From Pirellulaceae bacterium (GTDB taxonomy: Bacteria; Planctomycetota; Planctomycetia; Pirellulales; Pirellulaceae), in assembly GCA_026004795.1 (NCBI GenBank), contig BPJV01000003.1, positions 670,695 through 734,694 of the forward strand: a DNA stretch of 64,000 bases, read 5' to 3'. The notes beneath the pieces are model-generated. The model searched no databases and had not been told where the DNA came from. It saw only the letters and a list, made by a program, of their open reading frames with translations. Within the stretch, counting starts at the first letter, position 1. Every line of letters starts with the position of its first letter. Shown piece by piece: positions 19,052-28,901 of the stretch. The position numbers and the translations under genes are program-made.

Positions 19052-19552
19052 ATGCACCACGGAAGCAATGGGATGCCCCTGCTGGTAGCTGTCATCTGGG
19101 GATGTTTGATGGCAGGCTGCAACAACAAACAAGAAACTCAAACCGCGAGTGTAGAACGCACGGCCGACTCTTCCGCTCAAGCGGCAAGCGGTGACAGCCA
19201 CCACCATGCCCATGATGACTTGGGGCCGCACGGAGGCCATTGGATTCATCTCCAGCCTACGGGAGCCCATGCTGAATGGACGCACGATGATGAGACGCAT
19301 ACCATCAGCGTCTACCTCGAGCCCTCGCTGGACGATTCGGTCGAGGCAGTGCAGTTCGAAGTAAAAATCGGTGAGCAAACCGAACAGTTTCCGTTGCAAC
19401 GCAAAGGTGAAGCGTGGACGATCGTTAGCGAGCCTCTGTTGACGCACCTGAACATGGGAGAGGCAGTAGACACGACCCTGCAGGTCGTGTCGGGCGATCA
19501 GCAGCTAAGTGCGCGCATCGAAGCCCACGAAGAACACCACCATCATCATTAA
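19052..19552 (+). CDS. His-rich lipoprotein, probable metal binding
   Basis: A 166-residue protein with a lipobox at LMAGC, so it should be anchored to a membrane facing the periplasm. Two His clusters stand out: SHHHAHDDLGPHGGHW just after the anchor, and EEHHHHH at the C-terminus. The part between is a beta-rich domain with a regular hydrophobic pattern. Such His clusters bind Zn, Ni, Co or Cu; the role could be metal buffering or delivery. ATG 19052 and ATG 19073 are both possible starts. The sulfatase gene follows after 42 bases on the same strand. No family name was recognised. Confidence 0.7.
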   Translation: MHHGSNGMPLLVAVIWGCLMAGCNNKQETQTASVERTADSSAQAASGDSHHHAHDDLGPHGGHWIHLQPTGAHAEWTHDDETHTISVYLEPSLDDSVEAVQFEVKIGEQTEQFPLQRKGEAWTIVSEPLLTHLNMGEAVDTTLQVVSGDQQLSARIEAHEEHHHHH

Positions 19553-19594
19553 TCGTCTTCAGCGAAAGAAAACGCCGTAGATGGGGAGGTAACG

Positions 19595-21022
19595 ATGAGG
19601 ATCAGCGGTTTGGCGGCTCTTTTGCTGGGCATCATCACAGGCTGCTGGGCAGCAGCGACCATGGGCCATGCCGAAGAAGCGAGCAGGCCACCAAATTTTG
19701 TGATCCTTTTTGCGGATGATCTTGGCTATGCCGACTTGCATTGTTTCGGCGGCGAGCAAATGGTTACGCCCAATCTCGACAACATGGCGCGAGAGGGCAT
19801 GCGCTTGACAAGCTTTTATGTTTCGCAAGCCGTCTGCAGCGCATCACGATGTTCTCTGCTAACCGGTTGCTACAACGTACGACTGAGCATCCTGGGCGCC
19901 TTGGGTCCTGGAGCCAAGATTTGCCTCCACCCTGATGAACAGACGATCGCCGAAGTGCTCAAACCGTTGGGATATCACACCGCCATTTTCGGAAAATGGC
20001 ATTTGGGAGATCGCGGCATTGGTTTGCCCATCCATCACGGCTTCGATGAATACCACGGTCTTCCCTATTCCAATGACATGTGGCCCTACCACCCCACCAA
20101 CAAATCGTTCCCCCCATTGCCGCTGATCGAAAACGACCGTGTCATTAACGACAACGTCACGGCTGAAGACCAGAAATACCTGACGCGTTGGGCGACCGAG
20201 CATGCGGTCTCCTTTATCGAGCGACATCGAGACGAACCTTTCTTTCTTTACGTCCCGTATAGCATGCCTCACGTACCGATCTTCGCCTCCCCACAGTTCG
20301 CAGGGGCGACTGGTCGTGGTTTGTATGCCGACGTGATTGCCGAAATCGATTGGAGTGTGGGGGAGATTCTCAACACGTTGCGCCGTTTCGACCTTGCCGA
20401 AAACACGTTGGTGCTCTTTACTTCAGACAACGGCCCCTGGCTCTCGTACGGCAACCATGCTGGTTCGGCCAAGCCGCTGCGCGAAGGCAAGGGAACGGCG
20501 TGGGAAGGAGGTCAACGGGAGCCCACCATTGTTTGGTGGCCTGGAAAAGTCCCCGCCGGCACTACGTGCGACGCCGTGGCGGGAACCATCGATGTGCTTC
20601 CTACCATTGCCCACTTAGCAGGGGCGCCGCTGCCACAGCGGCCGATCGACGGCAAAAATATTTGGTCCCTTCTCAGTGGTGAAAGTTCGGAGAGTCCGCA
20701 CGAAGCTTACTTCTACTATTGGGGGCGTGAGCTGCATGCCGTCCGCAGTGGGCCATGGAAACTCCACTTCCCGCATAGCTATCGCAGCTTGAAAGGAGAG
20801 CCGGGGCGTGATGGAAAACCGGGGCCTTACCAACAACTGCGGTGCGGCTTGGAACTCTACAACCTCGACCAGGACATCGGTGAGCAGCAGAACGTGGCAG
20901 ACCAACACCCAGAGATCGTCGCTCGCCTATCCGAGTTGGCCGACGGCATGCGTCGCCGCTTAGGAGATAAACTCACCGGCATCGAAGGCACAGAAGTACG
21001 GGAGGCAGGCCGCCTCCCCTAA
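19595..21022 (+). CDS. Sulfatase (arylsulfatase family, type I)
   Basis: Exported sulfuric ester hydrolase. The 475-residue product has a signal peptide and the formylglycine site CSASRCSLLTG starting at Cys81; Cys81 would be converted to formylglycine by an FGE. Metal-binding DD at residues 41-42 (FADDLGYAD), the GKWHLG motif near 135 and TSDNGPW near 275 are all in place. The C-terminal part (LYNLDQDIGEQQNVADQHPE) is typical. GGGAGG just upstream of ATG 19595 supports the start. Substrate is probably a sulfated polysaccharide or sulfate ester; it cannot be determined from sequence. Planctomycetes carry many such genes. Confidence 0.93.
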   Translation: MRISGLAALLLGIITGCWAAATMGHAEEASRPPNFVILFADDLGYADLHCFGGEQMVTPNLDNMAREGMRLTSFYVSQAVCSASRCSLLTGCYNVRLSILGALGPGAKICLHPDEQTIAEVLKPLGYHTAIFGKWHLGDRGIGLPIHHGFDEYHGLPYSNDMWPYHPTNKSFPPLPLIENDRVINDNVTAEDQKYLTRWATEHAVSFIERHRDEPFFLYVPYSMPHVPIFASPQFAGATGRGLYADVIAEIDWSVGEILNTLRRFDLAENTLVLFTSDNGPWLSYGNHAGSAKPLREGKGTAWEGGQREPTIVWWPGKVPAGTTCDAVAGTIDVLPTIAHLAGAPLPQRPIDGKNIWSLLSGESSESPHEAYFYYWGRELHAVRSGPWKLHFPHSYRSLKGEPGRDGKPGPYQQLRCGLELYNLDQDIGEQQNVADQHPEIVARLSELADGMRRRLGDKLTGIEGTEVREAGRLP

Positions 21023-21349
21023 TCCCTACAGGCGGCACATCCCACAGATCAGCTACCGTTTACGTGCCCAGCGAACTTTCTCCCTTGCCATCTCTTTACC
21101 CAGACTGCCTCCGCAATGCGCGTGAGGTATGTTTTTTCGACGCCAACAAGACTTCGGCTCAAGTCGCGGCGTCGAGGAAGAGCTGGATGGCTCGATAGCC
21201 GCCTGCCGCCATCAAGCGCAGTGGCTTCTCATCGATTGCGGATATTGCCATCAGGGCGCGTGAATACCGCCTGCAGCTATTCGCTCCCGCCATCCATGCC
21301 GGTGCATCTTTTCGCTAATTCACTCTTCGCGCATCAGGGGAAGTAGAAC
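21023..21349. other. Gene-free stretch
   Basis: No convincing coding frame. Apart from possible promoter sequence for the following gene, I see no structure. Confidence 0.35.
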
Positions 21350-21787
21350 ATGACCGCGGGCAATCCAGTGAAGGATCAACAGGTACAGATGGATCGCCGT
21401 CGCCAGGAACGTCGCCATGCCGATGGCCCCCAGATCGATTCGCCTACGGCCGGCAGTACGCAGGGGGCACCGGCTCGACGTAAAAAGCAGCGTCGCCGCC
21501 AGATCGATCCCACCACGTGCGAACGTGATTACAGTCAAGACGAAATCGAGTTCATGCGGGCCCTGGATGCGTATAAACGCTCCAGCGGCCGTATGTTCCC
21601 CACCTGCAGCGAGATCCTGGAGGTTGTGCGATCGATTGGATACGTACGATTGACCGAGGAAGAGCGTGAGGTCATCGAGAGCCTAAAACAACTCGACGAC
21701 ACGTTGCCTACCGGCGATGCCGGCCACGATGAGGTGGCGCTCACAGACGATACTGCCTCCTCTGCTGATGAGACAACGGATCTCTAG
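21350..21787 (+). CDS. Conserved hypothetical protein
   Basis: A 145-residue protein with a basic, low-complexity N-terminal third (RRKKQRRRQ) and a folded centre containing [20 protein letters not shown], then [19 protein letters not shown]. This segment looks like a short helical DNA- or RNA-binding domain and is of a type common in planctomycetes without a known role. The acidic Ser/Thr/Asp tail is disordered. GGGGAAG before ATG 21350 supports the start. Convergent with the cyclase gene. Confidence 0.65.
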   Translation: MTAGNPVKDQQVQMDRRRQERRHADGPQIDSPTAGSTQGAPARRKKQRRRQIDPTTCERDYSQDEIEFMRALDAYKRSSGRMFPTCSEILEVVRSIGYVRLTEEEREVIESLKQLDDTLPTGDAGHDEVALTDDTASSADETTDL

Positions 21788-21801
21788 GAGGTTGCCGATC
21801 G

Positions 21802-23757
21802 TCACTTGCTCGGTAGCTCAATGACTCCATTCCAGCCCGGAGGGGGAACTCTCCGGTGTTGGGCAATGTAAACAGTGAGAAAATCTTTTACCTGATCATC
21901 GGCGGGCACATCGTGCAAAAGCCGAAACGCCTCATTCCATCGCCCCGCCAAGAAATGCTCTAAGGCCTGTTCATAGGCATCGATATGGGCGTCGGACAGA
22001 ATGCTGGACTCGCCCTCCGGCGGAAGCAGCTCACTGACGACCAGCGGTCGATGCATGCCATAAGGCAGCACTCTGGCGACGCGGCGCACGCGCAATTCGC
22101 TTCGCGGAATATGGCTGCGCACCCATTCTGCCGTGATCTCGTCGACCAATACCGAGGCCTGCAATTGCTTCGTCATGCTTTCCAGACGCGCGGCCAGATT
22201 GACCACCGGTCCGAACACGGTGACCTTGACCTGATCTTGACTGCCGATCCTCCCTGCCACCGCCGGGCCAGTAGCCACCCCGATTCCTGCTCGAAATCCC
22301 GCCAGCGGATGAGCTTCCTGCGAGGCGATGCTTTGGAACTCTTGCCCGATGCGCACAGCGGCCCGACACGCCTGTTCGACCGGATTTCCCGTGGGCAAGG
22401 GCCATCCCCAAAACCCCATGGCTGCATCACCATGAAAGTCGCCGACGACGCCGCCACCATCGAGGATGTGGTGGGTCATCACTCCCAGGGCGTCGCTGAC
22501 CCGCTGCAGCAACTCCAGTAGACGATCTGCATTGTCTTCACTGCGCTGAGAAAAACCCCGCAAGTCACAAAACAGAACGGAGACCTCCGTCTCTCGCGGA
22601 GCGAGCACTTCCTCCGGATCACGACCGGCCAGCGCTTGCAGAACGACGGGGGAAAAGAAATGGCGAAGGCTGTCTTGCCTTCTTTGCAATAGCCGCACCT
22701 GCCGCAGGGCACCCAACGTCGTGGCCGTCAATTCGGTGAACTTGATATCGTCCTGCAGCGCACCTGCGTCACCGGTGAGCTGCATCTCCAAAGCCAACGG
22801 ACCACTCCATGCACCTGTTACATAGATGGCCCAGCCAGGACAGGCATCGGATTCTACCGGGGTGCAAAACGCCCAATCAACGTTGGCCGAATGGGTAAAG
22901 GCATCGGCGACCTCCTCCATCCGATTCCAGACATGCAAAACGCTCTCCCGCGACAGGATCGCTGTCCGCACTAAGTTCATACTTGGGACAAACGCGTTTG
23001 GATCACCCCTTCTTCCCGTACGATGCATGACGTCGAGCCTCTCGCGGGCGTCCCCTCCGGGGGAATCCGTTGGCCCACTGCCCGTCGCACTGGTAACCGC
23101 TCTGGCCTCCGCCCCCGCATCGCCGCCAGCTTCTCCGAGTCGCACGATGGCGACGTACTGAGCGTCCGGCACGCCCTCTAAAACCAGCTGGGAAATTCCT
23201 TGACACAATTCGGCATCATCGGACGCTCCCCGAATCACGTCCGGCAATTTGCTGAGCACTTCGATGCGTTTTCCCGCATCTTTGAACTTTTTCTGCCGCA
23301 ACGCTTGAGCGGAGAACGTTTGCTCTGCAATCGGTGGCGGTGACGGCGTGGCGTGAGCAGGTTGCTGCGTCCGCACGAGAGAGAAGGTCGTTTGCCCAAT
23401 CACGAAATGCTCTCCCACCGCTAGGAAAAACTCCTCCTGACGACGCCCCCGATAAAAAATGGCGTTTCGTGCCTCGGGCAGCCGACGCACCTCCAATCGC
23501 TCTCCCGTCCACTTCAGTTCGGCATGTCGCCGTGAGATGCGATCGTCCCAAGGCACGTCCCACGGCACGGCGATGCGCCCGAGCACGAAACTATCTCCTG
23601 CCGATGGCAACAACTTTCTCCATCGGTCTTCTGGTCGTGGCCCTTGGGCAACCAATTCAACTAATGAATCCAATCCATCATCCTCCCTAACCCACCCGGT
23701 CACCGGTTCGCTCTCCACATCCTTCGCCATCTTTGCCGATACCGCGTTGTCATACAA
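21802..23757 (-). CDS. FHA-domain adenylate/guanylate cyclase (class III)
   Basis: A 651-residue soluble class III nucleotide cyclase. The N-terminal FHA domain (LGRIAVPWDVPWDDRISRRHAEL, about residues 55-125) should read phosphothreonine. A GAF-like middle region (residues ~165-370) follows. The catalytic domain at ~395-570 has LFCDLRGFS with the first metal Asp and GDFHGDAAMGFWG with the second, then the GIGVATGPAVAGRIGSQDQVKVTVFGPVVNLAARLE block typical of cyclases. The C-terminal ~80 residues form a helical tail. The start may be 23757 or the ATG at 23730. The phosphopeptide partner is unknown; no kinase is adjacent. Confidence 0.85.
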   Translation of the reverse strand: MYDNAVSAKMAKDVESEPVTGWVREDDGLDSLVELVAQGPRPEDRWRKLLPSAGDSFVLGRIAVPWDVPWDDRISRRHAELKWTGERLEVRRLPEARNAIFYRGRRQEEFFLAVGEHFVIGQTTFSLVRTQQPAHATPSPPPIAEQTFSAQALRQKKFKDAGKRIEVLSKLPDVIRGASDDAELCQGISQLVLEGVPDAQYVAIVRLGEAGGDAGAEARAVTSATGSGPTDSPGGDARERLDVMHRTGRRGDPNAFVPSMNLVRTAILSRESVLHVWNRMEEVADAFTHSANVDWAFCTPVESDACPGWAIYVTGAWSGPLALEMQLTGDAGALQDDIKFTELTATTLGALRQVRLLQRRQDSLRHFFSPVVLQALAGRDPEEVLAPRETEVSVLFCDLRGFSQRSEDNADRLLELLQRVSDALGVMTHHILDGGGVVGDFHGDAAMGFWGWPLPTGNPVEQACRAAVRIGQEFQSIASQEAHPLAGFRAGIGVATGPAVAGRIGSQDQVKVTVFGPVVNLAARLESMTKQLQASVLVDEITAEWVRSHIPRSELRVRRVARVLPYGMHRPLVVSELLPPEGESSILSDAHIDAYEQALEHFLAGRWNEAFRLLHDVPADDQVKDFLTVYIAQHRRVPPPGWNGVIELPSK

Positions 23758-24056
23758 TCTTCGTCGACCTGCCCTGGCACTTCAGCGACCTCCGTTAGGG
23801 CGAGGGCACCTCAGCCCCCATAACTGCCCCTTCCCCGCAATGGGAAACCAGGCTTCGCTGAACCGCGCGTTCCCGCGGATCGCCAACATGGCGACCCCCG
23901 ACAATCGCCAGCGCTTCGCCTGCCCACCGTCTTCTCAGTGGCGTCCGAAAGAGTTGCCGATCGGCTGGCAAGACTCCCGACCTCTGCTCAAAATAGTCAC
24001 CACAGCAATTTTATTTCCCCGCTCAACATGGTCCGCACGATTGGTAACTGGAAGCG

Positions 24057-24434
24057 ATGAATGAGCCAATACCGCCGCACGACTCTCCCGATCAACTGAT
24101 GCGTGCCATCGACGATCAAGTCGCCCACATATGGATGGTGCGTACTTTTCTCAAACACAGCGATGAAGCCGCGGAAGATGAGGAACTCGCCTCGGTCCAT
24201 CGCGATCTGTACGACTTCATGCTGGCCCTCGGCCCTGCATGGGATCGCGGTGACGCGGCGGAGTACGTGAAGTTGGCTCGCAAGAAACTGAGACGCTTAC
24301 AGCGAGCCACTGAGCTGTTCCTAGAAATCCAACCAGAGATTTCCGGACACATGAATTTCCGTATGGCGGCGCATTCTCTGAAGTTGGCCGTCCAGCGCAT
24401 CGTTGAGTTGCTCAATCCGTCGGCTTCAAATTGA
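24057..24434 (+). CDS. Conserved hypothetical helical protein
   Basis: A 125-residue protein, all alpha by its pattern, with charged amphipathic repeats (VRTFLKHSDEAAEDEELASVHRDLYDFM, RKKLRRLQRATELFLEIQPEISGHMNF). GGAAG lies six bases before ATG 24057. It overlaps the end of the opposite AcuI-like gene by 23 bases. No family was recognised. Confidence 0.6.
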   Translation: MNEPIPPHDSPDQLMRAIDDQVAHIWMVRTFLKHSDEAAEDEELASVHRDLYDFMLALGPAWDRGDAAEYVKLARKKLRRLQRATELFLEIQPEISGHMNFRMAAHSLKLAVQRIVELLNPSASN

Positions 24435-25428
24435 CGATGATGCGTCCAGCGACGTGCCCTTGCAACATGGCAGCAACCTTCTCCGGAATCTGGTCTAGCG
24501 AAATCTCCGTCACCCAGAAATGATCCAACTCTGTCGGCTTCCAGGGGCCGGACAACAAGGACCAAATCCGTCGTCGCCGAGCAGAGGGACAGTCAGCCGA
24601 TGCGATGCCACACAAGGAGACGCCACGCAGCAAGAACGGATAGACGGTCATCTTCAAATCAGCCCCCGCTACCAAACCGCATGCCGCGACCGCCCCTCCA
24701 TAACGGGTCGCTCGCAACAGCACGGTCAGTGGTGTTCCTCCCACCGTATCGACACCCCCCGCCCACTGGGCACTCAGCATCGGACGCTCGCCGGCATCTG
24801 CCAAGGCACTGCGATCCCAAACCTCAACCGCTCCCGCTTCCGTCAAGTGCTGGTGAAACTCACGCTTACCGCTGATCGCTACCACTTCGTAGCCCTGCTT
24901 TGCCAATAACCGCACCGACAAGCTTCCCACACCTCCACTTGCCCCGGTAACCACCACACGCCCCGACTCTGGAAACACTTCATTGCGCCGAAGTGCCAAA
25001 ACGCATTGAGCCGCGGTGAAGCCCGCAGTACCTAGCACCATCGCTTCGCGCAGGGTCAATCCTGACGGCAGAGGAACTACCCAGTCTCCCGGCACTCGAA
25101 TCTTTTCCGCCCATCCTCCCCAGACCCCCTGCCCCAGATCATAACCGGTCACCAACACCTCATCCCCTGGGGCAAAACGTGGATCCCTACTTGCTTCCAC
25201 AATCCCGGCAGCATCGATACCGGGCACATGCGGCAACTTCTTGACAATCCCCCGATGGCCAGTTGTCGCCAAGGCGTCCTTGTAGTTGATCGATGAATAC
25301 GCGACGCGTATCAATACATCGCCCGCAGGCAAATCATTCTCGGAAACCGTCTCCACCTGCATCGTGGTGCGCTCGCCAATGGAGCGTACCATCAAGCATC
25401 GCACCCTATTGTCGGAATGGACCATCAT
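24412..25428 (-). CDS. AcuI/YhdH-type quinone-like oxidoreductase (acrylyl-CoA reductase family)
   Basis: Medium-chain dehydrogenase/reductase of the AcuI/YhdH subgroup, which reduces acrylyl-CoA or small alpha,beta-unsaturated carbonyls with NADPH. The 338-residue product starts with the GroES-like domain (SSINYKDALATTGHRGIVKKLPHVPGIDAAG) and has the Rossmann motif VVVTGASGGVGSLSVRLLAKQGYEVVAISGK near residue 150. The zinc-ligand Cys/His pattern of true alcohol dehydrogenases is absent, as is normal for this subgroup. AGGAG precedes the start ATG 25428. No propionate or DMSP genes are next to it. Confidence 0.88.
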   Translation of the reverse strand: MMVHSDNRVRCLMVRSIGERTTMQVETVSENDLPAGDVLIRVAYSSINYKDALATTGHRGIVKKLPHVPGIDAAGIVEASRDPRFAPGDEVLVTGYDLGQGVWGGWAEKIRVPGDWVVPLPSGLTLREAMVLGTAGFTAAQCVLALRRNEVFPESGRVVVTGASGGVGSLSVRLLAKQGYEVVAISGKREFHQHLTEAGAVEVWDRSALADAGERPMLSAQWAGGVDTVGGTPLTVLLRATRYGGAVAACGLVAGADLKMTVYPFLLRGVSLCGIASADCPSARRRRIWSLLSGPWKPTELDHFWVTEISLDQIPEKVAAMLQGHVAGRIIVNLKPTD

Positions 25429-25734
25429 GCTCCTACTTTCTCTCTGATGAACTGGTCCCTGCGCGCGGACGGAAGCCCGCCATCGAACCTGCGGCGACCG
25501 TGAATCGGCACCAAGTCGACATTATGCCGCGGAGGCAGATTATGACAATCATGCGCGGGATACGGTGAACCGACGTAGGCGCTCAATGCAACTGACTTCC
25601 CTAATGAAAAACCTGCTTGCTTGGCCTTAATCACAACCTACGCTTATCTATGATCTGCCTCAGATCCAGCCGTCCCCTGCTCCATCAGGCCATGACAACT
25701 CCTGTCCAGCACCGGTGCTTCGCTGTCTGACATT
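25429..25734. other. Gene-free stretch with divergent promoters
   Basis: Lies between the divergent AcuI-like and sugar-transferase genes. No coding frame or hairpin was recognised. Confidence 0.35.
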
Positions 25735-26601
25735 ATGGCGATGAACAAAACGCAGCTCACATCACCAGAATTGCAATCGGTTGCTCAAACACCGTCCCCG
25801 CCCTCCGCTTCCCCCGCAAACTCATCTGGCAAACCACCGCGATCTGGTGGAAGCTCTCCTGCAGTCCACTGGCGCTCTCATACCGTCGAGATCGCCCCCC
25901 CATCTTGGCTACACCCCCTCAACCTTCCCACCCAGCGCCGTAACCTAGAATCACTTCTGCCGCGAACACGACTCGCCAAGCGCACACTCGATATCGCCGT
26001 CGCATCCATCCTGCTCGTGGCAACCGCCCCGCTGATGGCCGTGGCTGCTATAGCAATCAAATGCAGCTCTCCTGGACCGGTGTTCTTCACCCAAATCCGG
26101 GTGGGATTGAATCGACGCTGGCGAAACGAAACCGTTGCTCGTTGCCGACGGCAATGTCATAGCTACGGCCGTCCGTTTACCATTTACAAACTTCGTACCA
26201 TGCATGTTGCCGCCGATTGCCGCGGTCCCACTCAAGTGCAACCAGGAGACCAGCGAATCTTTCCCGTGGGGCGCCTACTCAGGCGATTTCGCATCGATGA
26301 ACTCCCCCAACTGATCAATGTCCTACGTGGCGATATGTCGATGGTTGGTCCACGTCCCGAGTGCATTGAATACATGGACGATCTGTCGAAAAAAATCCCC
26401 CACTATATCGATCGCCTAGGCCTGAAACCGGGGCTAACCGGGATTGCGCAAATCGAATCAGGCTATGCCAACGATCTCGATTCGTACCACCGCAAGATCG
26501 CCTACGATTTGATGTACCTACAAAACTGCTGCCTTGGCAATGACCTGCGAATCCTGTGGCGAACGATCCGCGTGGTGATCACTGGTTTCGGAGCGCTGTG
26601 A
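25735..26601 (+). CDS. Sugar transferase (undecaprenyl-phosphate glycosyl-1-phosphate transferase)
   Basis: Membrane enzyme that puts the first sugar-1-phosphate on undecaprenyl phosphate for exopolysaccharide or glycan assembly (WcaJ/WbaP type). The 288-residue product has a disordered N-terminus of about 80 residues, one transmembrane helix (LDIAVASILLVATAPLMAVAAIAI) and the catalytic domain with GPVFFTQIRVG, FTIYKLRTM, RFRIDELPQLINVLRGDMSMVGPRPE and GLKPGLTGIAQIESGY. It lacks the long multi-helix N-terminal half of the PHPT group, so it is the short form. A second in-frame ATG at 25741 is possible. No polysaccharide gene cluster is adjacent; the UbiA-family gene converges with it. Confidence 0.9.
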   Translation: MAMNKTQLTSPELQSVAQTPSPPSASPANSSGKPPRSGGSSPAVHWRSHTVEIAPPSWLHPLNLPTQRRNLESLLPRTRLAKRTLDIAVASILLVATAPLMAVAAIAIKCSSPGPVFFTQIRVGLNRRWRNETVARCRRQCHSYGRPFTIYKLRTMHVAADCRGPTQVQPGDQRIFPVGRLLRRFRIDELPQLINVLRGDMSMVGPRPECIEYMDDLSKKIPHYIDRLGLKPGLTGIAQIESGYANDLDSYHRKIAYDLMYLQNCCLGNDLRILWRTIRVVITGFGAL

Positions 26602-26619
26602 CCAACCCGCGATGACTTA

Positions 26620-27603
26620 TTACGTAGTACGCCACCGAAAGCTGCTCAACAACGCCGGGAGCACCAGTGCTACCGTCGCCGCACCTGCCCACTTGCCGCA
26701 CCGAAGCGCTACCACGGACGCGTCCAAAAGAATCAAGGTCAACAACGCATGCTTCACCGCCGCTTGGACGAAGCGGGGTACAGGCCGTGCGTAGCCCCGC
26801 ACCCCCTGATGAACAACCGTGATTCCAATCAGACCAATCAACAGCGGATAGTGGAAGTTCGGGTCCAAATACCACCTACGGGCTCCCTCTACCCATTGCG
26901 GCACCAAAGCGATAAGTAGCAAGCCAAGCGCCTCGATGATCATCCCTAGCGCCAAGACTGACCGTGCACTTTGCCCCGCCTCGCGCCGCGCATACACCGT
27001 CACCCCGCAAACGTAGACCGCGATGCCCGTGGCGAAAACAACAAGCGACGATGGCTTACTATCAGTGGCTCCACTGACGGCATGCATTGCCAGTCCGACC
27101 ATGAGGACGTGAAGCCCGCGACAGGCTCCCATCAAGATCGGCCCCAGCCAGGTTGGTTTGAGCCGCGAATCATAGGCACGAACGGCGCCTGCCAAACCGA
27201 CAGCGGCACCTACGGCAGCCCCACTCCACTGGCCCTTAGCCTGATGAAACATGACTGCCGACAACACGAGAACTGGTGCCAGCAACAGTAATACATTCCC
27301 CACATGACCCGCAATGACCGGTGATACGCGCCCGGAGGGAAGCGGACGCTGGGGACGTTCAGTCCGATCGCGTTCCACGTCCACCACGTCATTGAGGATC
27401 ATCCCTCCCCAATACGCACTGACCGATGCCCCGAGCACCAATAGCCAGGCGGAAAGCGGGTACAAACTGCCGGCACCCATCACGGATGCCGCGATGTTGT
27501 CTGCGATCAACGTAAAAACTAGAGGCAATCGAATGAGCTGAAACCAATCACTCCAACTTCCCCACTGTAGCGCATCCAAACCTCCCTGTCTTGCCTCGCT
27601 CAC
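26620..27603 (-). CDS. UbiA-family prenyltransferase
   Basis: Integral membrane prenyltransferase of the UbiA superfamily, 327 residues with eight or nine predicted helices. The Asp-rich prenyl-diphosphate motif is NDVVDVERDRTERPQRPLPSG near residue 85; the second motif appears as YDSRLKPTWLGPI. GTG 27603 is preferred since GGAGGGAGG lies six bases before it; the frame is open to 27654. The substrates (which aromatic or other acceptor) are not visible; related planctomycete genes resemble EboC. Convergent with the sugar transferase. Confidence 0.85.
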   Translation of the reverse strand: MSEARQGGLDALQWGSWSDWFQLIRLPLVFTLIADNIAASVMGAGSLYPLSAWLLVLGASVSAYWGGMILNDVVDVERDRTERPQRPLPSGRVSPVIAGHVGNVLLLLAPVLVLSAVMFHQAKGQWSGAAVGAAVGLAGAVRAYDSRLKPTWLGPILMGACRGLHVLMVGLAMHAVSGATDSKPSSLVVFATGIAVYVCGVTVYARREAGQSARSVLALGMIIEALGLLLIALVPQWVEGARRWYLDPNFHYPLLIGLIGITVVHQGVRGYARPVPRFVQAAVKHALLTLILLDASVVALRCGKWAGAATVALVLPALLSSFRWRTT

Positions 27604-27689
27604 CAATAGCCTCCCTCCGAAGTGCCTCTTGAGCCTCCAACCACCACGCAGCACCCGTTCAACTCACGAAAGCCAGCCTACGAGTCGAA

Positions 27690-28901
27690 CTAATTCCCAC
27701 TATTCCGGATTTGATCTGCCAATGTAGGATCGACCGGCGACAAGACTCCGCGTCCTTCATCTAGCCGCATCTGCACATCCAGCTCAATATCTTCGTGGTC
27801 AATTTCCCAGAATTTCTTAATGAGCTCGTCATCGAGAACCTGGTAAGAACGAACGACGCGGAACCCAATACCGCGAGCCGGATCATCCGTAAACCACCAT
27901 GGACTCAGCGGAATATTCGGATCCTCCGCCTTCCAATCCTCATCCTCGGAACCCATTCGTGCAGCACACCGCAGCCGCTCCGGATCGTCCTGAAAACTTC
28001 CTCCGCGAATGACGCGTTGATCCGAAGAGGTAGGCCATTGAATTGCCTCCCAAACAGACAAACGTTTACCTCTCTTGGCAAGCGCTGTATAGCCCTCCTC
28101 AGTGTAACCATCGATCACCCATTCCATAACATTTCCGTGCATATCATATAGCCCAAACCCGTTCGGCCTCTTTTGGCCAACCAAATGAGGCATCTCATCA
28201 GAATTGTCGTAGTACCATGCATATTCACCGAGCAACGCAGGATCGTCACCGAAGCAATACGCCGTCTTTGCCCCGGCACGACAGGCATATTCCCATTCGG
28301 CCTCGGTCGGAAGTCGGTACTGATGACCGGTGAGCAAACTAAGCCATTTTGTATATTGCTTCGCGGCAAATTGTGTCATCGTCACAGCCGGAAGCTCTGG
28401 ATCTTGGCCAAACTCGAAAGTAAAGCTGGGATCGTACAACTCAGTGGGAGCAGTTACGGCATCCGCCTTATTCGAATCGGTAACTACCCGCAACTGCTGC
28501 GATTGAAGCGTTTTGAACAGTTTGTACATCGACATGTATAAACGGTACTGCCTCCATGTCGTCTCATACTTGGAAACCCACATGGGCCCCACTTCCACCT
28601 CGACCTGTGGCCCCTCATCCTCCTCGCGTCCTGCCTCATCCTCAGGGCTGCCCAGTAGAAATACCCCCCCGGGAATTGGGACCATTTCAATCTTTACCTC
28701 TGTCCCTGGTACCACAAGCGTGTACGGCACCATAAACCCGCCATCCACTTCCACGTACGGCCCCTCGGCGGGCTTCTCTGCTACTACCCCAATCTTTGCC
28801 GAATCTGCCGCCTTCCCCCAGGCCATCCCTATTCCAAAAAAGATGATCGCCACCGATGCAACGCGATTCCACATACTCCCACAACCTTTCATTAGCTTCA
28901 T
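27690..28901 (-). CDS. Secreted formylglycine-generating-enzyme-like (SUMF1-fold) protein
   Basis: The 403-residue product has an N-terminal signal peptide (SMWNRVASVAIIFFGIGMAWG) and an FGE-sulfatase fold: EVGPMWVSKYETTWRQYRLYM, LPTEAEWEYACRAG, YAWYYDNSD, GLYDMHGNVMEWVIDGY and VIRGGSFQDDPERLRCAARMG. The domain occurs both in true sulfatase-activating enzymes and in many planctomycete proteins of other function; the two Cys of the true enzymes are not both evident, so activation of the sulfatase at 19,595 is possible but unproven. The start could also be 28892 or 28874. Acidic C-terminal tail. Confidence 0.8.
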   Translation of the reverse strand: MKLMKGCGSMWNRVASVAIIFFGIGMAWGKAADSAKIGVVAEKPAEGPYVEVDGGFMVPYTLVVPGTEVKIEMVPIPGGVFLLGSPEDEAGREEDEGPQVEVEVGPMWVSKYETTWRQYRLYMSMYKLFKTLQSQQLRVVTDSNKADAVTAPTELYDPSFTFEFGQDPELPAVTMTQFAAKQYTKWLSLLTGHQYRLPTEAEWEYACRAGAKTAYCFGDDPALLGEYAWYYDNSDEMPHLVGQKRPNGFGLYDMHGNVMEWVIDGYTEEGYTALAKRGKRLSVWEAIQWPTSSDQRVIRGGSFQDDPERLRCAARMGSEDEDWKAEDPNIPLSPWWFTDDPARGIGFRVVRSYQVLDDELIKKFWEIDHEDIELDVQMRLDEGRGVLSPVDPTLADQIRNSGN

